Below are positions 54,007-62,604 of a stretch of 64,000 nucleotides of DNA, piece after piece (position 1 is the stretch's first letter; every line of letters starts with the position of its first letter). The translations under genes were made by a program, and so were the position numbers. The notes beneath the pieces were generated by a model. That model had not been told where the DNA came from, made no database searches, and saw only the letters and a program-made list of their open reading frames with translations. This DNA is from Flavisolibacter tropicus (GTDB lineage Bacteria; Bacteroidota; Bacteroidia; Chitinophagales; Chitinophagaceae): NCBI RefSeq assembly GCF_001644645.1, contig NZ_CP011390.1, positions 2,972,001 to 3,036,000 of the forward strand, read 5' to 3'.

Positions 54007-54114
54007 ACAACTATTTATTTTGTAAATGTAACAAATTTGAATACGGTAGTTTTTAGAAATTGTTTCGCCTCAAAGTAACCCATCTTTTAGGTCATTTCTT
54101 ATAGGTATTAACCA

Positions 54115-55761
54115 TTAGCTTTTTCTTGCTTTCTGCAACCCATAGGTTGACGGATCAAGCTTTCGGGCTTTAAAATATTCCAAACTGTAGTTGGCCTGCC
54201 AAAGATCGTACCGCTTAAACTGGCTAGGTAAACTTTTTTGAAAACTTTCCCAATTGCGACTTTCCTTCGGGCTCCACAACACTTCACTTAAAGCGCTAAG
54301 TCGCGGAAATAACATGTACTCCACCTTAGCCGTATTGCTAATATACTCCGTCCACAAGCAGGCCTGGCCACCCCAGATATAACTGCTCTCCTTAGCAGTG
54401 AGTTCAGCTGGTACCGGATCATATAAGTATACACTATCTAGCGTGATCGCTTTGCCCGCTGCCGTCAGCGAATCTTCTTTAGCAGACTGCATATGATTGA
54501 AATACATTTGAGAACTTGGCGTCATTACCACCGGGTGGCCTTGTTTAGCTGCAGTTATACCACCCTTTATACCTTGCCAACTCATAACAGCCGCATTGGG
54601 TGCCAGACCACCTTCCAGTATTTCGTTCCAGCCAATGATCTTCCGCCCTTTTTTATTTACAATCATTTCAGCCTGGTGAATAAAATAGCTTTGTAATTCC
54701 TTTTCATCTTTTAAGCCATGTTCTTTCATGAACTGCTGGCTCACAGCCGATTCTTGCCACCACTTCTTGGCACATTCATCTCCACCAATATGAATGTATT
54801 CTGATGGGAATAGATCCATTACTTCATTTAGCACATCTTCAATAAAAGCAAAGGTCTTTTCAGATGGCACCAGCACGTTGTTTTGCCGGTTATAGATACC
54901 CCAGGTTTGTGCTACCTGCTTCGGCTCATTGGGCGTAGTGCTTAACTCGGGATAAGTAGCCAATACGGCCATGCAGTGGCCAGGAATATCAATCTCGGGC
55001 AATACGGTAATAAAGCGATCGGCAGCATAACGCACTACTTCTTTTACTTCTTCCTGCGTATAATAACCACCATAGCGCAGGCTATCATTGCCAGTTCCAG
55101 GGAACAAGCCAATGATGGTACCATTGCGCCATGCACCTACCTCTGTCAGCTTAGGATGCTTTTTAATTTCAATTCGCCATCCCTGGTCATCGGTTAAATG
55201 CCAATGGAAAACATTCATTTTATGTAAGGCTAAGTAGTCAATGTATTTCTTGATGTAGTCGACTGGAAAAATATGGCGGCTTACATCCAGGTGCATACCC
55301 CGGTATTGAAAACGCGGATAGTCACTGATACTTACGCTGGCTACACCTTCTTCCAGACGACCAGAAACCGGTAGCAACTGGATCAAGCTTTGCACGCCAT
55401 AAAACAGACCAGATGGCTCGTTCGCTTTGATCTGTACGTTATTCTTTTTTGAGCGAAAATCATAAGCCCCTACCACCTTACTATCGACCTTATCCAATTT
55501 CAACAAGATGGCATTAAAACTATTGTGGCGAGGATTGATGGTAAGCTCTTTACCATAATATTTTTTAAGATAGTCCTTCAGGAATTCGGCTGCTGGCATC
55601 GCGTCAACAGTCTCTGGAATGATTGTCGTTTCCTGATCAATGATGAAACGATCTTTGGCACTAGTCACCTGCAACTTCACTGGCTTTGGAATAATAGCTA
55701 CATCCTGCGCTACCACCATAACCGGGAAAAGCGCTGCTAAAAGAATCTTCAATTTTCTCAT
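54115..55761 (-). CDS. Glycoside hydrolase family 20 beta-N-acetylhexosaminidase
   Basis: 548 aa, exported (signal MRKLKILLAALFPVMVVAQ). The N-terminal ~130 residues are the GH20b domain, followed by the (beta/alpha)8 catalytic domain: GMHLDVSRHIFP, HWHLTDDQGWRIE and the catalytic Asp-Glu pair D328-E329 in HIGGDECAKKWW, then ARLSALSEVLW-like end. It removes terminal GlcNAc or GalNAc from glycans. There is no adjacent SusC/D pair, so it is not part of a visible polysaccharide utilisation locus. Confidence 0.94.
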   Translation of the reverse strand: MRKLKILLAALFPVMVVAQDVAIIPKPVKLQVTSAKDRFIIDQETTIIPETVDAMPAAEFLKDYLKKYYGKELTINPRHNSFNAILLKLDKVDSKVVGAYDFRSKKNNVQIKANEPSGLFYGVQSLIQLLPVSGRLEEGVASVSISDYPRFQYRGMHLDVSRHIFPVDYIKKYIDYLALHKMNVFHWHLTDDQGWRIEIKKHPKLTEVGAWRNGTIIGLFPGTGNDSLRYGGYYTQEEVKEVVRYAADRFITVLPEIDIPGHCMAVLATYPELSTTPNEPKQVAQTWGIYNRQNNVLVPSEKTFAFIEDVLNEVMDLFPSEYIHIGGDECAKKWWQESAVSQQFMKEHGLKDEKELQSYFIHQAEMIVNKKGRKIIGWNEILEGGLAPNAAVMSWQGIKGGITAAKQGHPVVMTPSSQMYFNHMQSAKEDSLTAAGKAITLDSVYLYDPVPAELTAKESSYIWGGQACLWTEYISNTAKVEYMLFPRLSALSEVLWSPKESRNWESFQKSLPSQFKRYDLWQANYSLEYFKARKLDPSTYGLQKARKS

Positions 55762-55788
55762 ACAAAAACAATGGGTGTAAATAAAAAA

Positions 55789-55830
55789 GCTTCCGGGCTA
55801 TAGTGACTGTTTACACTATAGCCCGGAAGC
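55789..55830 (-). terminator. Terminator after the CDGSH gene
   Basis: GCTTCCGGGCTATAGTG (55789-55805) and CACTATAGCCCGGAAGC (55814-55830), a perfect 17-bp stem with an 8-nt loop, followed by TTTTTT on the - strand. Confidence 0.88.
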
Positions 55831-55855
55831 ACAAAGGAAAGAATAGTTCGTTTAA

Positions 55856-56083
55856 TTACGCCTGTTTCTTGGGTGGAAGGTCAAAAGCAATTGCTGCATG
55901 CTCAAAATTTCCCTTGTGTGAACCATCACAGAAAGGCTTGTTCTTAGATTGACCACAGCGGCAAATGGATACGAGTTCTCTTCCACCTAAGCCATATACA
56001 TTACCTTGCTTGTCTACTATTTCAAAATCACCTTCTACTCTCACGGAGCCATCGCTGTTGATGGTAAGTTTTGTTGTTGCCAT
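55856..56083 (-). CDS. CDGSH iron-sulfur domain protein
   Basis: 75 aa. The motif CRCGQSKNKPFCDGSHKG holds the three Cys and one His that bind a 2Fe-2S cluster in CDGSH (mitoNEET-like) proteins. The N-terminal part is a short beta region (SDGSVRVEGDFEIVDKQGNV). Cytoplasmic, single domain. Role is redox or Fe-S transfer by analogy. Its own hairpin terminator lies downstream. Confidence 0.93.
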   Translation of the reverse strand: MATTKLTINSDGSVRVEGDFEIVDKQGNVYGLGGRELVSICRCGQSKNKPFCDGSHKGNFEHAAIAFDLPPKKQA

Positions 56084-56147
56084 TGTACGGGTTGATTATT
56101 TATTACTACTTAATTAATTATTGGGGATGCAAAGTAGTACAATTCAT

Positions 56148-56203
56148 CAAATCCAAATTCCAAAGTGGAAAAGCAAATCCCAAATACCAAAATCCAAATT
56201 CCA
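56148..56203. repeat. Heptad array (CAAATCC/AAATTCC type)
   Basis: CAAATCC, AAATTCC, AAAGTGG, AAAAGCA, AATCCCA, AATACCA, AAATCCA, AATTCCA. It ends 4 bp from the stop codon of the permease gene. Same word family as 29849 and 57788. Confidence 0.8.
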
Positions 56204-56206
56204 GTT

Positions 56207-57661
56207 CTATCCCTCCTTCTCCTCCAGCTCTTTCCGCAGTTTGCTGTTTTTCTTACCATAGGTAAAGTAGATCACCAACCCAATAGCCAGCCATACAAAC
56301 AAGCGGATCCAGGTGTCGGCAGGCAATGACACCATCATTAACAAGCAGGTAATGATTCCCAGTATAGGCACTACAGGCACCCATGGTGTTTTAAAGCCAC
56401 GCTTTATTTCTGGATGTTTTTTACGCAATACCATTACCCCAATACATACCATGATAAAGGCAAGCAAGGTTCCAATGCTCGTCATTTCACCCACTACGCG
56501 AATGGGCACTAACCCGGCAAACAAACTAATGAACACACAGAGCAGAATGTTTGACTTTACCGGTGTTTGAAATTTGGGATGCAGATCCGAGAAGACTTTA
56601 GGTAACAAACCATCCCGACTCATAGAATAAAACACACGTGATTGACCTAACAGATCTACCAGTATCACAGAAGTATAGCCAATCAGTATGGCCAAAATAA
56701 TGGCCTGGCTTAACCAGAGATAGGGCGTTTTTTGAATGGCAATGGCTACAGGGGCGGCACTGTTTTTAAACTCGGTGTAATTGGCTAAACCCGTCATGAC
56801 GTAGCCAAACAATACAAAGAGAATAGTACATACAGCCAGAGAACCGATGATACCAATTGGCATATTGCGCTGCGGATTCTTGGTTTCCTGCGCCATGGTA
56901 GATACAATATCAAAACCAATAAACACAAAGAATACTACCCCGGCACCTCGTAGAATACCACTCCAGCCAAACTCGCCAAAGGTTCCTGTGTTCTGTGGAA
57001 TATAAGGATGGTAGTTAGCCGGGTTAATATACTGCCAGCCCAGGGCAATAAAGACCAATACAACAGCTACTTTCAAGGTTACTACAATGGCATTGAACAA
57101 GGCAGAACCTTTGGTACCACGAATGATCACAGCCGTCATGGCTACTACCACCAGTACGGCTGGCAGGTTAAAGATCCCGCTGACGATACTGCCATCGGCA
57201 AGTGCAACCGTTTCAAAAGGCGAAGACACCAGCTGTGGTGGTAAATGGATACCATACTGACCCAGAAACCGAACCAGGTATTGGCTCCAGCTAATGCCTA
57301 CTGTGGCTGCCCCTACTGAAAACTCTAGCACAAGGTCCCAGCCAATGATCCAGGCAAACAACTCGCCGATAGTAGCATAGGAGTAGGTGTAAGCACTTCC
57401 CGAAACCGGCACCATAGCGGCCAGCTCGGCATAACACAAGGCGCTGAACGCACAACCTATAGCGGCAATAATAAAAGAAAGGGTAACAGCAGGGCCGGTA
57501 TTATTGGCAGCGGCAATACCTGTTAAAGAAAACAAACCGGCGCCGATTATAACGCCTATTCCGATAGCTATCAAACTAAAGGGCCCAAGGCTCCTTTTGA
57601 GAGTTTTGTGGCCTTCTTCATTGGCCTCAGCTATCAATCGTGTAACGGACTTACGCAACAT
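56207..57661 (-). CDS. Amino acid permease (APC superfamily)
   Basis: 484-aa inner-membrane transporter with about 12 helices. The N-terminal signature IGVIIGAGLFSLTGIAA with the unwound helix 1 is clear, as is SGSAYTYSYATIGE for helix 3. It resembles CAT/YfnA-type cationic or neutral amino acid permeases. A short cytoplasmic N-terminus (RSVTRLIAEANEEGHKTLKR) precedes the first helix. Substrate not predictable. Confidence 0.92.
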   Translation of the reverse strand: MLRKSVTRLIAEANEEGHKTLKRSLGPFSLIAIGIGVIIGAGLFSLTGIAAANNTGPAVTLSFIIAAIGCAFSALCYAELAAMVPVSGSAYTYSYATIGELFAWIIGWDLVLEFSVGAATVGISWSQYLVRFLGQYGIHLPPQLVSSPFETVALADGSIVSGIFNLPAVLVVVAMTAVIIRGTKGSALFNAIVVTLKVAVVLVFIALGWQYINPANYHPYIPQNTGTFGEFGWSGILRGAGVVFFVFIGFDIVSTMAQETKNPQRNMPIGIIGSLAVCTILFVLFGYVMTGLANYTEFKNSAAPVAIAIQKTPYLWLSQAIILAILIGYTSVILVDLLGQSRVFYSMSRDGLLPKVFSDLHPKFQTPVKSNILLCVFISLFAGLVPIRVVGEMTSIGTLLAFIMVCIGVMVLRKKHPEIKRGFKTPWVPVVPILGIITCLLMMVSLPADTWIRLFVWLAIGLVIYFTYGKKNSKLRKELEEKEG

Positions 57662-57695
57662 ATACTATCGCTTCTTTTGGTGTTGTCAAAGGCGG

Positions 57696-57703
57696 CAAAA
57701 GTA
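57696..57703 (-). promoter_or_regulatory. Permease promoter -7 box
   Basis: On the - strand TACTTTTG(C) matches TAnnTTTG(C), 35 bp upstream of the permease ATG. The -33 position is weak. Confidence 0.5.
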
Positions 57704-57787
57704 GGACATATCCATTAGTCTACATTTAAAGTAGACTTAATATTAAAAAAGAGGAAAGGAGAAAACATTTCTATCTAGAGATCACCT

Positions 57788-57829
57788 AATCTCAAACTTC
57801 AAACATCAAATACCAAATAAGAAATCCTG
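57788..57829 (+). repeat. Heptad array (AACATCA/AATACCA type)
   Basis: AATCTCA, AACTTCA, AACATCA, AATACCA, AATAAGA, AATCCTG. It lies between the divergent permease and the first tandem paralogue. Confidence 0.75.
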
Positions 57830-57909
57830 CCAATCAAAAGCAAAATCCCGCTCATCCTTGGTCGCTTTTACGCATTCTTTTCCGGCAGTTGGATTAATTT
57901 TAAGGCAGA

Positions 57910-58632
57910 ATGAAGGCTTTTAAACCTCTTGGATTAGTGATGCTGCTTGTACTGCTGGTTACCCAGGCACAGGCCCAAACAAGTATTCTAAAAGGATACC
58001 TGCGCGACAGCATCACGCACTACCCTCTCCCGAATGGCACCATCATCAACCAACGAACGCAAAAGAAGGTTACGACCAATGACAGTGGCTTTTTCTTTTT
58101 AGATGCCACCTCTGGCGACCGCATTTATATACAGGTCCCGGAATATAATTATGACACCTTAAATTATACACCCTTCTATACAGATATCCTTACCATATAT
58201 CTTTCTCCTGCTGGCAGCATCTTGCCTGGGGTAACCGTGCGTGCCAACTACACGAAATACCAGTTAGACAGTATGAGTCGGAAGGCAGACTTTGATACCA
58301 TACGTGGAAATGTGGCACCAACAGTAGACTCTCATGCGCCTGAAGGCTTTGGCGCAACGATTAGCATGGATCGCGTTTGGAACAAGAAAGCAAAGCAAAA
58401 AGTAAAAGCAGAAAAGCAATTTAATAAAACGGAGGAGCAGCTATATGTAGACTATCGTTTTTCACCACAGATGGTATCGTACTACACCGGCCTCAAGGGC
58501 GACACCTTACGCGATTACATGAGCCGCTACACGCCTTCTTATAGCTGGTTACGAAAACACCAGTCGCAACAAGATGTGCTGCTTTATATCAACGATAAGC
58601 TTAAACTGTTTAAGAAAGGAGCTAAGACATAA
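57910..58632 (+). CDS. Secreted protein with carboxypeptidase-regulatory-like domain, paralogue A
   Basis: 240 aa with a signal peptide ending in QAQAQ. The first half is a beta-sandwich (LKGYLRDSITHYPLPNGTII) followed by the block SPAGSILPGVTVRANYTKYQ, and the second half is basic with MVSYYTGLKGDTLRDYMSRY. The next gene is a tandem paralogue sharing these blocks. The function is unknown; it may be an anchor or assembly factor in the envelope. Confidence 0.8.
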   Translation: MKAFKPLGLVMLLVLLVTQAQAQTSILKGYLRDSITHYPLPNGTIINQRTQKKVTTNDSGFFFLDATSGDRIYIQVPEYNYDTLNYTPFYTDILTIYLSPAGSILPGVTVRANYTKYQLDSMSRKADFDTIRGNVAPTVDSHAPEGFGATISMDRVWNKKAKQKVKAEKQFNKTEEQLYVDYRFSPQMVSYYTGLKGDTLRDYMSRYTPSYSWLRKHQSQQDVLLYINDKLKLFKKGAKT

Positions 58633-58638
58633 GTAATC

Positions 58639-58666
58639 GTGAAACCAGATACGTCAAACGTGAAAT
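58639..58666 (+). repeat. Short heptad array
   Basis: GTGAAAC, CAGATAC, GTCAAAC, GTGAAAT, beginning 6 bp after the stop codon of paralogue A. CGTGAAA word family. Confidence 0.7.
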
Positions 58667-58835
58667 TCAGAAAAGTAAATATCTAACAATACTTTATAAC
58701 CGCTCTTGCTTTAATAGCCAGCGTTGGCTTTACTACCTATTGGCAAAAATCCTTATTCTTTGTTCGCATTTTAATTCCGGGTATGCTTCCTTTTAACCAT
58801 TTATTAAAACAGCATCCTTTATTTTCAGCTTTCGT

Positions 58836-59564
58836 ATGAAAGCGTTCAAACCCATTTCGTTTTTCGTGCTTTTAACTCTTGTTAGTTTTGGCTCCAATGC
58901 CCAACGAGGCTTTGTCAAAGGATACCTCAGGGACAGTATTACCCACTATCCCATTTTAAACGGCACGGTTACCAATTTGACCTCTCAGAAACAAGTTAAA
59001 ACCAATACAAAAGGCTTCTTTTTTATAGAAGCCACCGCCGGAGAACAACTGGTTGTTCAATCCAAGGAATATGAAAATGACACACTGAAGTATACCACCT
59101 TATTTATCGACACTATTACGTTATATCTATCTCCTTCTGGTAGTATTTTACCTGGTGTTACGGTTCGCGCCAACTATACTAAATACCAGTTAGACAGCAT
59201 TCGGCGCCGGACTGATTTTGAAATCATGCGCGGCAATGTGGCACCGGCAGTTGGATCTCATGCGCCTGATGGGTTTGGCGTTACTTTAAGCATGGATCGT
59301 GTATGGAAAAAGAAAACAAAGAAAAAAGCACAAGCCAATACGCTATTCCAAAAAACAGAAGAACAGCAGTATGTCGACTACCGTTTCTCACCACAAATGG
59401 TATCTTACTATACCGGTCTAAAGAGCGATGCTTTACGCCTATTTATGTACCAAAACACACCCTCATATAAATGGCTTCGCCAACACACAGATCAGCAGGA
59501 TGTGCTGTTTTATATTAATGACAAACTAAAACTCTTTAAGAAGGAAACTAACAAGAAGGGATAA
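58836..59564 (+). CDS. Secreted protein with carboxypeptidase-regulatory-like domain, paralogue B
   Basis: 242 aa with signal peptide (FFVLLTLVSFGSNAQ). Collinear with paralogue A: VKGYLRDSITHYPILNGTVT, SPSGSILPGVTVRANYTKYQ, and MVSYYTGLKSDALRLFMYQN. The two genes are a direct tandem duplication with a repeat array between them. Differences are spread along the whole length, so they are not a fresh copy. Confidence 0.8.
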   Translation: MKAFKPISFFVLLTLVSFGSNAQRGFVKGYLRDSITHYPILNGTVTNLTSQKQVKTNTKGFFFIEATAGEQLVVQSKEYENDTLKYTTLFIDTITLYLSPSGSILPGVTVRANYTKYQLDSIRRRTDFEIMRGNVAPAVGSHAPDGFGVTLSMDRVWKKKTKKKAQANTLFQKTEEQQYVDYRFSPQMVSYYTGLKSDALRLFMYQNTPSYKWLRQHTDQQDVLFYINDKLKLFKKETNKKG

Positions 59565-59699
59565 CAGAACAGGGGTTATTGCAGTGCGGATATCAAAGCA
59601 TTTCAGCCTCACTAATACATAAATGCCAAATAGAATAGCAAAGTTCAGTTCCTGCTGCCCACCCGCATTGCAGCAATATGCTGTTAGTGGCGTTCTAAA

Positions 59700-60149
59700 C
59701 TATGCGTTGTGCAGTTGAAGGGTATACTCTTTGCCTGAAAGGGTCTTAATTTGATAAAGTTCAACGATGGCCCGTTTCAAATTAAATATTGCATCCAAAT
59801 CAAAATTCTCGATGCTAAATCGAAGTTCAGGTAGAAGTAAGCGTTCACCCTCAAGTATGGAAACCACGCATAAGGAATTTGTCTTATGGTCATTACTGGC
59901 AATGAATTTGAATAAGAATTCTTTGTCGTCAGGGTCCTTAAAATATGATTCCAACCATATGCTTTGGTGAGTAAAATAAAAACTATGTTCTTTAATGGTT
60001 ATTAGTCTTTTTACAACATGAAAGCCGGGTTTTTGCATATCCCAAACATTAAAGATCTCATCTTCATCAACACCTCTTTGGGGAATGATATAATTGACCT
60101 CAGTTTGTTTGTCAAGAACACTCATTTTTAGTATCAGATTACTGCGCAT
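59700..60149 (-). CDS. Hypothetical protein
   Basis: 149-aa soluble protein without signal or membrane helix. Alpha/beta composition: FIASNDHKTNSLCVVSILEG near the middle, FDLDAIFNLKRAIVELYQI near the end. Family unknown. The next gene upstream on the same strand also has a broken or atypical end. Confidence 0.58.
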   Translation of the reverse strand: MRSNLILKMSVLDKQTEVNYIIPQRGVDEDEIFNVWDMQKPGFHVVKRLITIKEHSFYFTHQSIWLESYFKDPDDKEFLFKFIASNDHKTNSLCVVSILEGERLLLPELRFSIENFDLDAIFNLKRAIVELYQIKTLSGKEYTLQLHNA

Positions 60150-60210
60150 GTTTAGCTAATTAGAGTGAGTATGAAAGAAAGACAATTTGTCGCAATTCAC
60201 AAATGCTTCC

Positions 60211-60718
60211 TTAGCTAATTGCTTTGACTATTTCGGCCTTTACTTCTTCTGTTAAGTTAACTTCCCAATCCTTGCCATAAACCCCCAGCCCCAGTGCCAC
60301 TTTCATATTTTGAAGAATGGTTTTTGGCGGTTTGTAACCTTTGGGGGGGAGTAAGGACAAACAGTTCCTTACCCTCTAAGTTTTGAGGGAACCAAACGTA
60401 AGATTTCCAGTTAGTTGAATTGGCTAAAAATGGTTTGGGAAAGTCTAGGCTGAACAAATCCGAAAGATGTTGTTCTACCCCTTGGAAACCATCGGCATAA
60501 ACAGAAACTTCCTCCCACTCTCCATTTTTAAAAACAAATACTAAGAACCAATCATCAGTAAATGGTCCATTGTCTGTTGTGTATTCGCCGATCACAACGA
60601 CACTTTCAAGGTCAATTGAAATAATACTTCCATCTATTTTATGCCATTCAATCCGCCTTCCTTCACAGGTGACTTTGCCTGATTGATTTTCCCTTTCAAT
60701 TATTGGTTGTTTTGACAT
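60211..60718 (-). pseudogene. Hypothetical gene apparently frameshifted at a G7 tract
   Basis: The open frame reads from MSKQPIIERENQ (60718) to a stop at 60257, with a low-quality tail after LTPP. At 60343-60349 there are seven Gs. With six, the frame would continue as PPKGYKPPKTILQNMKVALG and on to a stop at 60211, a more natural C-terminus. So the gene is frameshifted, phase-variable, or has a sequencing error. The body (IEWHKIDGSIISIDLESVVV; DWFLVFVFKNGEWEEVSVYA) is beta-rich and of unknown function. Confidence 0.62.
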
Positions 60719-60870
60719 GTGAGTTGAGCACTTACTGCTAGCAATAAATTTACGCCCTTTCTTGCCCATTTAAAATTGGCAAGCAATAAAAGTTGACTGC
60801 ACTTAAAATAAGCGCACCTCTTTCTACGTTAGTATCAAAGTACACTGCCCGCTTATGATCAATATCTACC

Positions 60871-61548
60871 ATGAAAACCGTTTATTATTTTCTTGTACTC
60901 TGTTTTTCAGTGAAAGCAGCGGCGCAATCCAATAGTATAACAGCAACGCTGCTTAGCCCGTTTAGATCCGATGCAGATGAAAGCAAAAAACGTCCTTTAA
61001 AAAAGAAGTTGTTCCAGCGCAACCAAGGCGCTATTGTAGGCCTACAAAGAGGAACGGCTACGGCCATTGAGCTAGGTGGCGAGGCTCATTGGCGTAAACT
61101 CAGTCTTTTCAATCCCAACATCATTGGTGCATCCACCAATCTTGAATACAATTTTGGCGGACATGTATTGGGGTATAAAGCAGGCATGTGGATGAAGCGT
61201 GGCCGGGTAAACCTAACCTATGGCGGCAATGTGGTTTACTTTACCGATTTCAATGGATTGCAACGTTATGGCCTTGGCCCTTCAGTAGGCTTTCGGTTCT
61301 TAGGGTTTCACTTGATCAATGGTTATAATTTCCTGGCGGGGGATAAAGAACTGCAGCAAGCCAATACGCTACACATGACCCTGCGTTATTACTTCCCGGT
61401 ACAAAACAAGTTTACCTGGGACCGAGAGACCCGAAAACGAAAAGAAAAGAGACGAGAAGAGAGAGCCGAACGGAAAGAGCAACGAAACAATGAAGAAGAA
61501 CAAGAAGAAAAGAAGGGTGTCCGCAAATTTCTGGACCGCGTATTTTAA
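60871..61548 (+). CDS. Outer-membrane barrel-like protein with charged tail
   Basis: 225 aa; signal peptide FLVLCFSVKAAAQ. Short amphipathic strands of the type GYKAGMWMKRGRVNLTYGGN and GLGPSVGFRFLGFHLINGYN suggest an 8-stranded barrel. The last ~45 residues are highly charged (TRKRKEKRREERAERKEQRN) and probably face the periplasm. No family recognised. Confidence 0.68.
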   Translation: MKTVYYFLVLCFSVKAAAQSNSITATLLSPFRSDADESKKRPLKKKLFQRNQGAIVGLQRGTATAIELGGEAHWRKLSLFNPNIIGASTNLEYNFGGHVLGYKAGMWMKRGRVNLTYGGNVVYFTDFNGLQRYGLGPSVGFRFLGFHLINGYNFLAGDKELQQANTLHMTLRYYFPVQNKFTWDRETRKRKEKRREERAERKEQRNNEEEQEEKKGVRKFLDRVF

Positions 61549-61580
61549 ACCGTTGCCTACAGATGCAATTAAGGTTTTAA

Positions 61581-62057
61581 CTACTGTTGTTTATTGGAGG
61601 CCATTACTTTATCCCGCTTCTTGATGGTAACGGATCTGAACTTTACATGATCCTCTACCCAACCCGTTCCCTCATCTGTATCCGCAAAGAGCTGATTCAC
61701 CTTTATGCTTACATCATAATCATTACGCTTCAACAAAGACACCTGGTCCAATAGATCAAACGTATACGTTGGATAGCTGGAATATTCTGTAGAAGAATTA
61801 TCCAACACAAAGCTCGTTGGACTAGTGATGAGTTCATTACCGGCTCTTGGTATTAAGGTAACCAATACAGTGGCTATCCGAAACTTATAAGGAGTACTCC
61901 TTCCTGAAAATACAACCCGCATTAAATCGCCTTTTTGAAAGCTTTCAACATAGATAGAATCATCCACTGTACTACCATTCAGATAGAACTTGAATTCTTG
62001 TGCAGAGGCTACCCAGGCAAACAGGTAACTGACACACAGCAGTGCATACCTTTTCAT
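61581..62057 (-). CDS. Secreted hypothetical protein
   Basis: 158 aa from MKRYALLCVSYLFAWVASAQ (62057), a signal peptide 16 codons into the longest frame. The mature part is beta-rich (SFVLDNSSTEYSSYPTYTFD; HVKFRSVTIKKRDKVMASNK). Family unknown. Convergent with the barrel-like gene. Confidence 0.66.
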   Translation of the reverse strand: MKRYALLCVSYLFAWVASAQEFKFYLNGSTVDDSIYVESFQKGDLMRVVFSGRSTPYKFRIATVLVTLIPRAGNELITSPTSFVLDNSSTEYSSYPTYTFDLLDQVSLLKRNDYDVSIKVNQLFADTDEGTGWVEDHVKFRSVTIKKRDKVMASNKQQ

Positions 62058-62200
62058 ATGATTAGCTTGTAGAGTGTAGGAAAAATTACCCTTATTACGT
62101 AACAAACGCCAGTGGTTCTTTTTAAGTGCGCGTATTGCTACAGTAATGGCAAAATAAATAAATAAAAAAGGAAGCGTGGGCGCGGTATTGACAAGAATTC

Positions 62201-62431
62201 CTAGGAGATCGTAGCTGTCGTATAAGCAGATGCGGTGGTAGTTGTAGAAATAGCCGGAACCAGATTAATAACCAGGAACTCAGGCTGCATAACCGATTCC
62301 TGAATCAATGATTGATATTTTTGTTTTAACTGGCGCTTAAAACTGCCCAAATATCCGGGCACTGAAATAAACGCACCATCAACAGTAACTGCTTCAATCA
62401 TGTCATTGCCTATATACATCATTAGTTGCAT
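62201..62431 (-). CDS. Small hypothetical protein
   Basis: 76 aa. Hydrophilic front (MIEAVTVDGAFISVPGYLGS; FKRQLKQKYQSLIQESV) with a Thr/Ala-rich tail (TTTTASAYTTATIS). No signal peptide. The tail could be low-complexity artefact, so this is a tentative call. Confidence 0.4.
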   Translation of the reverse strand: MQLMMYIGNDMIEAVTVDGAFISVPGYLGSFKRQLKQKYQSLIQESVMQPEFLVINLVPAISTTTTASAYTTATIS

Positions 62432-62604
62432 AGGACTGGATTTGTTACAAGATATTTCGAGCTATTAAATCCTACAACCGGATTTTAGCCGATTTCCAGG
62501 AGCTAAGCATTTTTCCTAATAACCTATAATTGTTTTCTTAGAAGTATAAGGCATCGTTCTTTCTTCAATCGGTAACAAATAGAGTGCAGCACACATTGGC
62601 TCAT

